A DNA stretch of 9,837 bases from Burkholderiales bacterium (GCA_947372535.1 CANBUA010000182.1:1-9837); one strand, 5' to 3'; shown: positions 1 through 6,390, numbered from the stretch's first letter. Numbers and translations: made by a program. The notes: generated by a model from the letters alone, not told the origin.

Positions 1-345
1 GGCGACACGATCCTGCCGCCGGTGCAGGTCAAGCCCACGCACACGCAGGTGGCCTGCCTGGCCCAAGAAGGGCGCATGCTGGTCTTCGGGCTGGATGAGC
101 TCAAGCTGCAATCGAACGGCGGGCGCGGCCTGACGCTGATGGACGTGGATGCCAAGAAAGACCCGCTGGTCTCCGTGGCGGCCGTCAACCCGCAGGGCGT
201 GCGCGTGATCGGCACGACCCGTGGCGGCAAGCCCAAGGAAGAGGATGTGCGTAACTCGGCTTACCTGGCCCACATCGGCAAGCGCGCCCGCAAGGGCAAG
301 GCGGTGGATGCGTTCCAGAAGGTGATCAAGCTGCTGGCGATTTGA
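1..345 (+). CDS. parC: DNA topoisomerase IV subunit A, C-terminal part (5' end outside window)
   Basis: The frame is open from the first base and encodes the last 114 residues of a type IIA topoisomerase A subunit. ParC pairs with ParE to decatenate daughter chromosomes in the cytoplasm. The visible part is the end of the C-terminal beta-pinwheel domain that wraps DNA. Recognisable stretches are GDTILPPVQVKPTH, the blade segments GGRGLTLMDVDAKKDPLVSV and GTTRGGKPKEE, and the basic tail GKRARKGKAVDAFQKV. This tail matches my memory of ParC from Burkholderiales and not GyrA, whose tail in this group is acidic. The breakage-reunion domain with the catalytic tyrosine lies outside the window. No convincing intrinsic terminator follows the TGA stop. 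The call is based on remembered family similarity only. Confidence 0.88.
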   Translation, partial: GDTILPPVQVKPTHTQVACLAQEGRMLVFGLDELKLQSNGGRGLTLMDVDAKKDPLVSVAAVNPQGVRVIGTTRGGKPKEEDVRNSAYLAHIGKRARKGKAVDAFQKVIKLLAI

Positions 346-428
346 GCTTGCAGTCAGAGCGGTGCCTTGACATACTGATTGCGGCGGCTAACCGTCCACG
401 TTAATCAATTCAGGTCAAGGAGCATCCT

Positions 429-917
429 ATGGCTGACTACATCATTTCCTGCCATGGCACGTATGAGTACGACTTTCCTTTGTCGCATGCACTGAGCGAC
501 ATTTCGGAGTTGGTGGTTTTCAAGAACCATGCGGGGACGCTTCGGATCGAAAAATCCGAAAGGATTTTCCGGAGTTTGCTCGACGGCAACGACACCGGGC
601 TGGATGGCGAAATCTGGACCCGGATGGGGCCGGGGCGCTGTTATCCAAGCATCACATTGAGCGGAGCCTCAGAGTTCGCTTCAGGAATTTTCAAGGTCGG
701 CTCAGGCGGAGCGTTCCCCATCAAGAAATACGCCTGCAAGTGGAAAGGCAGCTTGCAACAGGAATTGAAGTACCTTGCCAGCATTGACGCAAAAACGGTC
801 TATCTCCTGACCTGCACGGCCGTGGTGTCCATGATCGATCCGGCCAAGATCAATGCCTACTTCGACAACAACGTGGTGTTGACAGGCGGTGATTTCAAAC
901 ACGAGACCGTGATCTGA
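429..917 (+). CDS. Uncharacterised 162-aa protein with HG...C motif pair (possibly Stv/caspase-like fold)
   Basis: I do not recognise this protein with certainty. The start is well supported: AAGGAG lies at 417-422, six bases before the ATG. There is no signal peptide or membrane segment, so it is probably cytoplasmic unless exported by a specialised route. Two short hydrophobic strands each end in a candidate catalytic residue: DYIISCHG (His9-Gly10) and TVYLLTCTA (Cys129). This HG...C layout is typical of caspase-like folds. The N-terminal part also vaguely recalls proteins annotated as 'putative adhesin Stv domain'. Both links are inference. The middle contains GPGRCYPSITLSGASEF, which suggests beta strands. 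Codon use is clearly less G/C-biased than in parC or the kinase gene, which hints at recent acquisition. It converges on the kinase gene with only 12 bp between the stop codons. Confidence 0.75.
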   Translation: MADYIISCHGTYEYDFPLSHALSDISELVVFKNHAGTLRIEKSERIFRSLLDGNDTGLDGEIWTRMGPGRCYPSITLSGASEFASGIFKVGSGGAFPIKKYACKWKGSLQQELKYLASIDAKTVYLLTCTAVVSMIDPAKINAYFDNNVVLTGGDFKHETVI

Positions 918-955
918 ATCACGCTCGGTTCATAACCTGACCACCGTCACCGAGC
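908..955. other. Two small inverted repeats at the convergent gene ends
   Basis: CGTGAT-ctga-ATCACG (908-923) is a perfect 6-bp stem spanning the stop codon of the plus-strand gene. GCTCGGT (923-929) is repeated inverted as ACCGAGC (949-955) across the end of the kinase gene. Either could slow RNA polymerase at the convergent junction. Neither is followed by a T tract, so a classical intrinsic terminator is not supported. Confidence 0.3.
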
Positions 956-2378
956 AATCGGCCTCGGCCACCACCCGTGCGCTCACGCTGCCCAGGTAGC
1001 GCCGCAGCGCCGAGTTGCCGCGCGCGCCCATCACCAGGTGATCGACCTGATTCTTGCGCGCGAACTCGACCAAAGCGGCGGCCGTGTCGGGCGCCTCCAG
1101 CACGTGGAAGGTCAGGCGCTGATCGTCCATCTTGAGGGCCGCTTGCAAGGGCCGGGCCCAGTGCTTGATGGCCACCAGGTGCTTGACGTGCAGGCTGTTG
1201 CCTTGCTCGTCGGTGAGCGTGTCCATGCCCACGCGGTTGATCTTCATGACGCTGACGCAGGCCAAGCGGGCATCGGGCTCGATCTGGAGGATGCGGCGCA
1301 CGGTGGCCAGGAGCTTCTGGTCCAGGTCCGGCGTGTTGTTGTGCACGCCCAGGGCGACCATGATGATGGCCCCGCGTGAGAGCTGATCGACCGTGTTGTT
1401 GGTCTGCACGGGTTCGGCGCCCATGGTCTTGAACCAGCGGCCCAGGGTGCGCAAGGTGCCGGCGCTGCGCACGCGGGTGGCGCGCTCGGTCAGGGCGACC
1501 TGGTCGGGGTGTTGCAGATCCAGGCAAAGCTGAGCCGCGCTCTGGTAACGATGGTCGGGGTCGACCTCCAGGCAATGCAGCACGACCTCCTGGAACCAGT
1601 CGGGCAGGGTGGGCACGATGGTTTTGGGCGGCTGGGGCTCGGTGTAGAGCCGCTTGCGCAGGCCGGAGAGCGAATCAGGCTGGCCGAAGGGGCGCTCGCC
1701 CGTGGCCAAGTGGTAGAGCATCACGCCCAAGGCGAAGAGGTCGCTGCGCGGGTCGTTGCGGATGAACTGCACCTGCTCGGGCGACATGTAGGGGCTGGTG
1801 CCCAGGGGCAGGGCGAATTCTTCTTCCAGCAGATCCGGCAACTGGTCATGGCGCGAGAGGCCAAAATCCAGCAGCACGGCCTGGCCATCGGGGCGGAACA
1901 TGATGTTGCTGGGCTTGATGTCCAGGTGCACGACGTGCTGCTGGTGCAGGGCGTGCAGGGCTTCCGCCACGCGGGCGCCGATCTGAGCGACTTCCTCCAC
2001 CGGCAGCGGTGCCTGGTCGAGCTTGGCCTTGAGTGTTTCACCCTGTATGTGTTCCATGACGATGTAGGGCATGCGCGTGAAATCGCCACGCGCCAAGTAG
2101 CCGGGCACGTGGGGGCCGCTCAGCCTGGGCATGATCATCTGCTCGACCTCGAAGCCGACGATGGCGGCCGGGTCTTCGCCGTTCTTGATGCGGGGCACCT
2201 TCATCAGCAGTGGGCCATGGGTCTCCTCGCCCTTGACGCGGACGGACCAGAGCGCGGCCATGCCGCCGGCGTGCAGGCGCTCGATCAGTTCGAAGCGCTC
2301 ATCGATCAGGTCACCGGGCGCCAGCTTGAAGCTGGGGACGGTGGCCACGGAGGGTTGCGCTTGGTCGTCAGAGGCCAT
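930..2378 (-). CDS. Serine/threonine protein kinase fused to a C-terminal universal stress protein domain
   Basis: This is a 482-residue cytoplasmic protein with two domains. The Hanks-type kinase (about residues 29-290) shows a degenerate glycine loop (HAGGMAALW), ATP-binding Lys60 in LLMKVP, the catalytic loop HLDIKPSN (Asp153), DFG at 171-173, and a P+1/APE-like segment SPYMSPEQ near 195-202. HLD replaces HRD, so it is a non-RD kinase. The USP domain (about 337-482) ends with the nucleotide-binding signature GARGNS (451-456) followed by LGSVS and a final beta strand SVTVVRL. No transmembrane segment or PASTA repeat is present, unlike sensor PknB-type kinases. I chose the ATG at 2378 over the in-frame ATG at 2441. 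The longer form adds a proline-rich low-complexity stretch lying inside the upstream gene and has no ribosome site. The start overlaps the phosphoesterase stop by 11 nt, pointing to translational coupling. Substrates are unknown. Confidence 0.9.
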   Translation of the reverse strand: MASDDQAQPSVATVPSFKLAPGDLIDERFELIERLHAGGMAALWSVRVKGEETHGPLLMKVPRIKNGEDPAAIVGFEVEQMIMPRLSGPHVPGYLARGDFTRMPYIVMEHIQGETLKAKLDQAPLPVEEVAQIGARVAEALHALHQQHVVHLDIKPSNIMFRPDGQAVLLDFGLSRHDQLPDLLEEEFALPLGTSPYMSPEQVQFIRNDPRSDLFALGVMLYHLATGERPFGQPDSLSGLRKRLYTEPQPPKTIVPTLPDWFQEVVLHCLEVDPDHRYQSAAQLCLDLQHPDQVALTERATRVRSAGTLRTLGRWFKTMGAEPVQTNNTVDQLSRGAIIMVALGVHNNTPDLDQKLLATVRRILQIEPDARLACVSVMKINRVGMDTLTDEQGNSLHVKHLVAIKHWARPLQAALKMDDQRLTFHVLEAPDTAAALVEFARKNQVDHLVMGARGNSALRRYLGSVSARVVAEADCSVTVVRL

Positions 2379-3111
2379 CTCGGAGTCTTTCGGCAAGTGA
2401 AGCGGGCAGGCCGGCGGCCAGGATGGCGGCCGCGGCGGCATCGTGGTCGTAGGGCACGCGGTGGAAGGTCAGGGTGGCGGTGGCCAGGTCGAACAGGGCG
2501 TAGCAGGCGGCGGGGTTGCCGTCGCGTGGCTGGCCCACGGAGCCAGGGATGGCCAGCCAGCGGCGCGCCGAGGAGAGCTCGATGGGCGTGCCCGGCACGG
2601 GGATGAACTCGCCCAATTTACCCAGGCCGGAGGCATGGTAGAGGTGCGGATCGTGCATGTGGCCGCAGAAAATGTAGCGCGCCTCGGTGGCGTAGAGGCT
2701 GCGAGCGGCTTCGATGCGGCTGTGGATGTAGCCCCACTCCTGCGGGGCGTGGGCGTTGGCGTGGGTCAGCAGACACTCGCCCAGGTGCAAGGTGGTGGGC
2801 AGGCTTTGCAGGAAGGCGCGGTGGGTGTCGCTGAGCTGGCGGTCCGTCCAGATCATGGTGGCGCGCACGTGGGCCGACATGCCGTGGTCGGCCCCACCGG
2901 AGAGTGCATCGTCGTGGTTGCCCTTGACGGCCAGGGCGCCTTCGGCCACCCGCTTCATGATGAAATCGATGGTCCAGCTCGGGTCGGCGCCGTAATCCAC
3001 GTAATCACCCAGCAGCACGACCCGATCGAACCCTTGTTCCTGGGCATGGGCCCAGACGGCTTCAATGGCCTGCCGGTTGGCATGCAGGTCAGACAGCAGG
3101 ACAAGTTTCAT
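2368..3111 (-). CDS. YfcE/MJ0936-like metallophosphoesterase
   Basis: This is a 247-residue cytoplasmic protein of the calcineurin-like phosphoesterase superfamily, which uses a dinuclear metal centre to hydrolyse phosphomonoesters or phosphodiesters. The metal-ligand motifs appear in canonical order: DLH (Asp8, His10), GDYVDYG (35-41), GNHD (64-67), LLTHAN (His117) and GHMH (150-153). They are followed by the family's typical PGSVGQPRDGNP block near 189-200. Length is normal for the group. The start is the first in-frame ATG and directly precedes the MKLVLLSDLH strand, but no good Shine-Dalgarno sequence is visible. The reading frame ends inside the start region of the kinase-USP gene, so the two are probably made together. 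The natural substrate cannot be read from the sequence. Action on proteins phosphorylated by the neighbouring kinase is possible, but so is action on a small phosphodiester. Confidence 0.9.
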   Translation of the reverse strand: MKLVLLSDLHANRQAIEAVWAHAQEQGFDRVVLLGDYVDYGADPSWTIDFIMKRVAEGALAVKGNHDDALSGGADHGMSAHVRATMIWTDRQLSDTHRAFLQSLPTTLHLGECLLTHANAHAPQEWGYIHSRIEAARSLYATEARYIFCGHMHDPHLYHASGLGKLGEFIPVPGTPIELSSARRWLAIPGSVGQPRDGNPAACYALFDLATATLTFHRVPYDHDAAAAAILAAGLPASLAERLRDGL

Positions 3112-3134
3112 GAACGGCGCATGGCAGAGGCGGT

Positions 3135-3159
3135 TGATCTGTCAAGTGTAGACAGATCA
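3135..3159. promoter_or_regulatory. 9-bp perfect inverted repeat upstream of the phosphoesterase gene (operator or terminator stem)
   Basis: TGATCTGTC (3135-3143) and GACAGATCA (3151-3159) are perfect inverted repeats separated by the 7-nt AAGTGTA. They lie in the 78-bp gap between the aerotaxis receptor stop and the phosphoesterase start. The symmetry and spacing suit either a dimeric repressor operator or the stem of an RNA hairpin. No T tract follows on the minus strand, so a standard intrinsic terminator for the upstream receptor is less likely. Function is inferred. Confidence 0.45.
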
Positions 3160-3189
3160 CGGCCCCTCGTGCATCAGCGCTTCCCCGGC

Positions 3190-4866
3190 TCAGCGGTGCG
3201 CGACATCCGTGACCGAATCTTGGTCCGGCTTGTGACTCAGGCGCACTTGACGCCTTAGCGCGATCGCATCCGATTTGGGCTGGTCGTGCTTGTCGTCAAT
3301 GCGGAAAACCTGCACGGTGTCGGAGACCACCTGCGCCCGGGTGGCCAGGGCCATGGATGAGGCGGAAATCTGCTCCACCGCCGCAGCGTTTTGCTGGGTG
3401 ATGGAGTCGAGCTGGGCCACGGCCTCGTTGATCTGCGAAATGCCGGTCAGCTGCTCCTTGACGCCATGGGTGATCGAGTCGACGAGGGCGCTGACCTGTT
3501 GGACGGAACTCAGCGCTTCGAGCATGGTGGCCTGCGCCTTGTCCGTCAGGTGGCCGCCCTCGGTGACTTTGTCGGCCGAATCGGTGATCAGTTGCTTGAC
3601 CTCCTTGGCGGCCGTGGCCGTGCGCTGAGCCAGGGCCCTGACCTCGGCGGCCACGACGGCGAATCCGCGACCCTGCTCGCCGGCGCGCGCCGCTTCCACG
3701 GCGGCGTTGAGGGCCAGGATGTTGGTCTGGAAAGCAATGCTGTCGATGACCTGGATGATGTCGCTGATGCGACCAGAGGATTGCTGGATGGCCTTCATGG
3801 TCTCGGTCACGTGCAGAACCGCTTCGCTGCTTCGTTGGGTGATCTCGGTGGTGCGTGTGGCGAGCCGGGAGGCTTCGGTGGCGATGTCGGCGCTGGAGCG
3901 AACGGTGCCGGTGATTTGCTCCATGGAGGCCGCTGTCTGCTGCAGGCTGCTGGCCTGAGCTTCGGTGCGGCCGGACAAATCGAGGTTGCCCGAGGCGATC
4001 TCTCGGGTGGCGTCCAGCATCTGATCCACCTCGGAGCGGGCATCGCGCACGATGGAGCGCAGGTTGACGTTGAGCTGGTTCAGGGCCTTGGCCAGTTGCC
4101 CAACCGTGTTGCTGCCGTGAACGCCCACGCTGGTGGTCAGGTCGCCTGCGGCCATGCGGTTGGCATAGGTCAGCAACTGACGCATGGGTGCCATGGTCAA
4201 CCCATGAATCCACCAGCGGGCCAGCAAGCTGATCCCGATGGCGCCGGCCAGGCCACTCAGCAGGTGGGAGAGGCGCCAGGTGGCCGAATTGCCGTCCATG
4301 GCCATGCCCGCCGCCATGGACGCCATTGACACGACCAGGCAAGTCAGGGTCATCTGGCCGATCAAATCCATGCGCAAGGCTTCTCCAAGCTTGCCTTGCC
4401 AGCCTGCCCGAACGACTCGGCCTGCCCGCAGTTGATGGCGCAGAACGCCCTGGCTTTTTTCCTGGTTGAGTTGGGCATAGAGCACCTTGGCTGACTCGAT
4501 GTCTGCACGGGACGCTTCGGTGCGCACCGACATGTAACCCGAGGGCCGATCACCCACCATCAGGGGGGTGACGTTGGCACGCACCCAATAATGGCTGCCA
4601 TCTTTGCGCCGGTTTTTGACCAGGGCAGACCAGGGCTGCCCGCTGGCGATGGTTTGCCACATGTCCCGGAAGGCCTCCTCCGGCATGTCGGGATGGCGGA
4701 TCATGTTGTGAGGCTGGCCCAGCAACTCCTCCCGCATGTACCCGCTCACCGTGATGAAGGCGGGATTGCAATAGAGGATCCTGCCCTTGAGGTCGGTGGT
4801 CGAGACCAAGGTTTCACCGACGGGAAAGGGATACTCGCGATCGACCACAGGGTGATTGATTCTCAT
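3190..4866 (-). CDS. aer: Aer-type aerotaxis/redox receptor (PAS-HAMP methyl-accepting chemotaxis protein)
   Basis: This is a 558-residue inner-membrane chemoreceptor. The PAS domain (about 18-118) carries GQPHNMIRHPDMP and KNRRKDGSHYWVRAN, which are nearly identical to E. coli Aer. With the ATG at 4866, Arg57, His58 and Asp60 fall at the same numbers as the known FAD-binding residues of E. coli Aer, which supports this start. Two hydrophobic stretches (about 172-189 and 200-218) form the membrane anchor. A HAMP segment (about 222-273) follows, then a long helical signalling domain whose hairpin tip (about 375-402) includes IAFQTNILALNAAVEAARAG. It should report electron-transport redox state to CheW/CheA. 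No C-terminal CheR-tethering pentapeptide (NWETF type) is present; the protein ends in a charged tail. AAAGG and AGGA lie 8 and 3 nt before the start. A longer form from 4947 is open but would spoil the alignment. Confidence 0.9.
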   Translation of the reverse strand: MRINHPVVDREYPFPVGETLVSTTDLKGRILYCNPAFITVSGYMREELLGQPHNMIRHPDMPEEAFRDMWQTIASGQPWSALVKNRRKDGSHYWVRANVTPLMVGDRPSGYMSVRTEASRADIESAKVLYAQLNQEKSQGVLRHQLRAGRVVRAGWQGKLGEALRMDLIGQMTLTCLVVSMASMAAGMAMDGNSATWRLSHLLSGLAGAIGISLLARWWIHGLTMAPMRQLLTYANRMAAGDLTTSVGVHGSNTVGQLAKALNQLNVNLRSIVRDARSEVDQMLDATREIASGNLDLSGRTEAQASSLQQTAASMEQITGTVRSSADIATEASRLATRTTEITQRSSEAVLHVTETMKAIQQSSGRISDIIQVIDSIAFQTNILALNAAVEAARAGEQGRGFAVVAAEVRALAQRTATAAKEVKQLITDSADKVTEGGHLTDKAQATMLEALSSVQQVSALVDSITHGVKEQLTGISQINEAVAQLDSITQQNAAAVEQISASSMALATRAQVVSDTVQVFRIDDKHDQPKSDAIALRRQVRLSHKPDQDSVTDVAHR

Positions 4867-5133
4867 GGGTCCTGCCTTTGTTTGAAAAATTGGACAGGAG
4901 GCGCTCCTGCAGCGATTTGAGGCCTGGTGGCCGTGGCTGAGAGACACTCTAAAATGCCAATCCAGGACAGTTCAGGAGCAGTGAGTGCCTGGGAGCTGTC
5001 AATTCCTTGGATCAAACGTCCTTTTTCCAGCTAGGAAAAGGTGAGCCACGTAGCGTGGCTTGATTCACAATGGCGCCCATTAGCCGTATCGTGCTCCGTT
5101 TTCGAATTTCTATCCATTCATATTTTTTTGCCA
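4867..5133. promoter_or_regulatory. Divergent intergenic region between aer and the H-NS-like gene
   Basis: This 267-bp region must hold the promoters of the minus-strand receptor and the plus-strand H-NS-like gene. No consensus sigma-70 or sigma-28 promoter stands out on either strand. Visible structure: the interrupted palindrome CAGGAG-gcg-CTCCTG at 4895-4909, two tandem hairpins at 5020-5060 (listed separately), and an AT-rich stretch with a run of seven T from about 5101 to 5130. That stretch contrasts with the GC-rich surroundings and could be a bent or H-NS-type binding tract. Confidence 0.5.
5020..5060 (+). promoter_or_regulatory. Tandem hairpins in the leader of the H-NS-like gene
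   Basis: Hairpin 1: CCTTTTTCC (5020-5028) pairs with GGAAAAGG (5034-5041) with one bulged T and loop AGCTA. Hairpin 2: AGCCACG (5044-5050) pairs perfectly with CGTGGCT (5054-5060) across a 3-nt loop. They are 2 nt apart and lie 70-110 nt before the preferred GTG start. No T tract follows closely. A structured 5' leader or protein-binding element is inferred, not shown. Confidence 0.4.
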
Positions 5134-5427
5134 GTGAAGACCCCAGAACAAGAAGCTGTCCTGCGCTCGATCCGAAAGTTGATTGATTTCTGGCGCATCG
5201 AGCCTGAGGAATTGATCCGTGGTGATGAGCATTTGATCGTGGCAGTGCCGGTGGCCGAACCCGTGGACATGCCGCCCAAATACCGCCATCCTGTGTCGGG
5301 TGAAACCTGGGACGGGCAGGGCGGGCAGCCGCAATGGCTCAAAGAAGCTTTGACCAAGGAAGGCTACACGGTCGACGAGTTGAAATGCCCTGTGGACTCG
5401 TCATCCGGCGATGCGGTTGACCGCTGA
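5134..5427 (+). CDS. Short H-NS-family nucleoid-associated protein (C-terminal DNA-binding domain)
   Basis: This is a 97-residue cytoplasmic protein. The C-terminal half contains the H-NS DNA-binding core, KYRHPVSGETWDGQGGQPQWL (about 49-69), followed by a helix KEALTKEGYTVDELK. The N-terminal segment (AVLRSIRKLIDFWRIEPEEL) resembles the region just before the linker in betaproteobacterial H-NS/BpH3-type proteins. The usual longer N-terminal coiled-coil oligomerisation domain is missing. The minor-groove motif QGR is QGG here (62-64), and the protein is rich in acidic residues, so DNA binding may be altered. The GTG start at 5134 is preferred because family-like sequence begins there. No Shine-Dalgarno sequence precedes it, and a longer in-frame GTG at 5041 has an AGGA upstream but would translate through a hairpin. 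A TTG at 5128 is a further alternative. Confidence 0.75.
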   Translation: MKTPEQEAVLRSIRKLIDFWRIEPEELIRGDEHLIVAVPVAEPVDMPPKYRHPVSGETWDGQGGQPQWLKEALTKEGYTVDELKCPVDSSSGDAVDR

Positions 5428-5453
5428 ACTCTTCTTCCGCCTGTTTTTGCCCC

Positions 5454-6302
5454 ATGTCCAAGCTGTCCGAGCGCCGTAAAAGTGACCATGCCGTGCTGGT
5501 CTGGTGGGGCACCATGGGGGTCGGGCTCGGCCTGGTCGCCCTCGCGTTGGTGGTGGATTTGCAGCAGACTCGTCAGGCGCGCGATGCCAATCCACTGGTG
5601 GCGCAGGCTCACCAGATGGCGCCCTTGCTGAAACAATTGCGCCAGGGGCATGCGCCTTCACCCGAACTGGTCCAGCATGCGCAAGGCACGGTGCTGGCCC
5701 CCTTGATGCAATCTTTGCTGGATGCCGATCGGCAACGCCGGCAGGCCTTGATGGCGTATCAGACCCAGGTTGAAGCCGTGGCGTTGGGCAACTGGCTGGT
5801 GCCGGCCAACCTGGTCAGCAAAACGGGCCGCGCCCAAGTCAGGCAGCATCTGGACGATTTGCGCGCCGCGCTTGACGGCTTGGTGCGGCGCGATGCCGCC
5901 GTTCATGCCCGCCTGGACGAGGCCTTGCTCGATTGGTCTCAGCAGATTCCGGCGGCCAAAAACTCACCATGGCGACATGAATTGCTGGCATCCACGGGCG
6001 CCACAGCCAAGGCCATGAGCACCTTTTTCAAAGTGGAGCAGGACATCGTGTCCAAAGTAGAGTCCTTGCTGACCCGCTTGGACCGGGCGGGTCCCGGGGT
6101 GTCCCTGGAAGGCGGTCCCAGCTCGCAGGAGCTGGTGTTCGTCAACCGCGACGACCTGGCTTTCTACCAGGCCACCCTGAATGACCTCAATGAGCTGGGG
6201 CACCAAGAGCAGCAATGGCTGGTGGCGGCCGAGCAGGCCAGCGGGCATCATGCTCGCCAGGTCGGTGATTTGCTCACGGCCACCTTGAACGGTGTGGACT
6301 GA
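5454..6302 (+). CDS. Uncharacterised single-pass membrane protein with helical periplasmic domain
   Basis: I do not recognise this 282-residue protein. A short basic N-terminus (SKLSERRKSDH) precedes one hydrophobic segment (about residues 13-36). The remaining 245 residues are charged, alanine/leucine/glutamine-rich and mostly helical, as in four-helix-bundle or coiled-coil sensor domains. The topology predicted by the positive-inside rule is N-in, with the large domain in the periplasm. No cysteine lipobox, catalytic motif, or cytoplasmic signalling domain follows, so it is not a complete chemoreceptor or histidine kinase. It starts 26 bp after the H-NS-like gene on the same strand and may share its transcript. 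The ATG has no visible Shine-Dalgarno sequence; the upstream bases are pyrimidine-rich. Codon bias fits a real high-GC gene. It converges with the lipase gene. Confidence 0.7.
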   Translation: MSKLSERRKSDHAVLVWWGTMGVGLGLVALALVVDLQQTRQARDANPLVAQAHQMAPLLKQLRQGHAPSPELVQHAQGTVLAPLMQSLLDADRQRRQALMAYQTQVEAVALGNWLVPANLVSKTGRAQVRQHLDDLRAALDGLVRRDAAVHARLDEALLDWSQQIPAAKNSPWRHELLASTGATAKAMSTFFKVEQDIVSKVESLLTRLDRAGPGVSLEGGPSSQELVFVNRDDLAFYQATLNDLNELGHQEQQWLVAAEQASGHHARQVGDLLTATLNGVD

Positions 6303-6310
6303 TTTCAAAC

Positions 6311-6390
6311 GCCTTTCGGACGGATGAAAAAACGCCCCGATGGTCCGAAGACCACCGGGGCGTTGTCCATTCAAGCCCCGAAAGGCTTGA
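6311..6390. repeat. Nested and competing inverted repeats enclosing the terminator
   Basis: GCCTTTCGG (6311-6319) is perfectly inverted as CCGAAAGGC (6378-6386), enclosing the terminator stem. TCAA/TTGA can add further pairs beyond a 2-nt bulge. The right arm can instead form a local hairpin: TCAAGCC (6371-6377) with GGCTTGA (6384-6390) across a 6-nt loop. The two pairings are mutually exclusive. Confidence 0.6.
6327..6364 (-). terminator. Intrinsic terminator of the lipase gene
   Basis: AACGCCCCG (6331-6339) pairs with CGGGGCGTT (6356-6364), and TGGTC (6341-6345) pairs with GACCA (6350-6354), around a 4-nt loop. Only one A/C mismatch interrupts the 14 paired bases. On the minus strand the stem runs straight into a T run (complement of the A run at 6327-6332), the expected form for a terminator acting on the lipase transcript. 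On the plus strand only TTGTCC follows, so termination of the upstream plus-strand gene would be weaker. Confidence 0.88.

Noticed and set aside
367..394. TTGACA as a possible promoter of the gene at 429
   Set aside because: The -35-like hexamer is perfect, but no acceptable -10 lies 16-18 bp downstream (TAACCG only), so a promoter cannot be supported.
1509..2606. 365-residue plus-strand open frame opposite the kinase gene
   Set aside because: It is the codon-complementary shadow of a high-GC gene. The product is low-complexity (G, A, H, L, Q) with no recognisable motif, while the minus strand encodes clear kinase, USP and phosphoesterase motifs.
3391..4329. 312-residue plus-strand frame opposite the receptor
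   Set aside because: It is an antisense shadow with glycine-rich low complexity. The receptor on the other strand is certain.
3296..4342. 348-residue minus-strand frame overlapping the receptor
   Set aside because: It is an out-of-frame shadow of the chemoreceptor gene, rich in R, H, G and P, without motifs or a ribosome site.
5041..5133. Extended N-terminus of the H-NS-like protein from GTG 5041
   Set aside because: The added 31 residues show no family resemblance, would be translated through a perfect hairpin and come from an AT-rich tract. The family-like sequence starts at GTG 5134. The extension remains a lower-ranked option.
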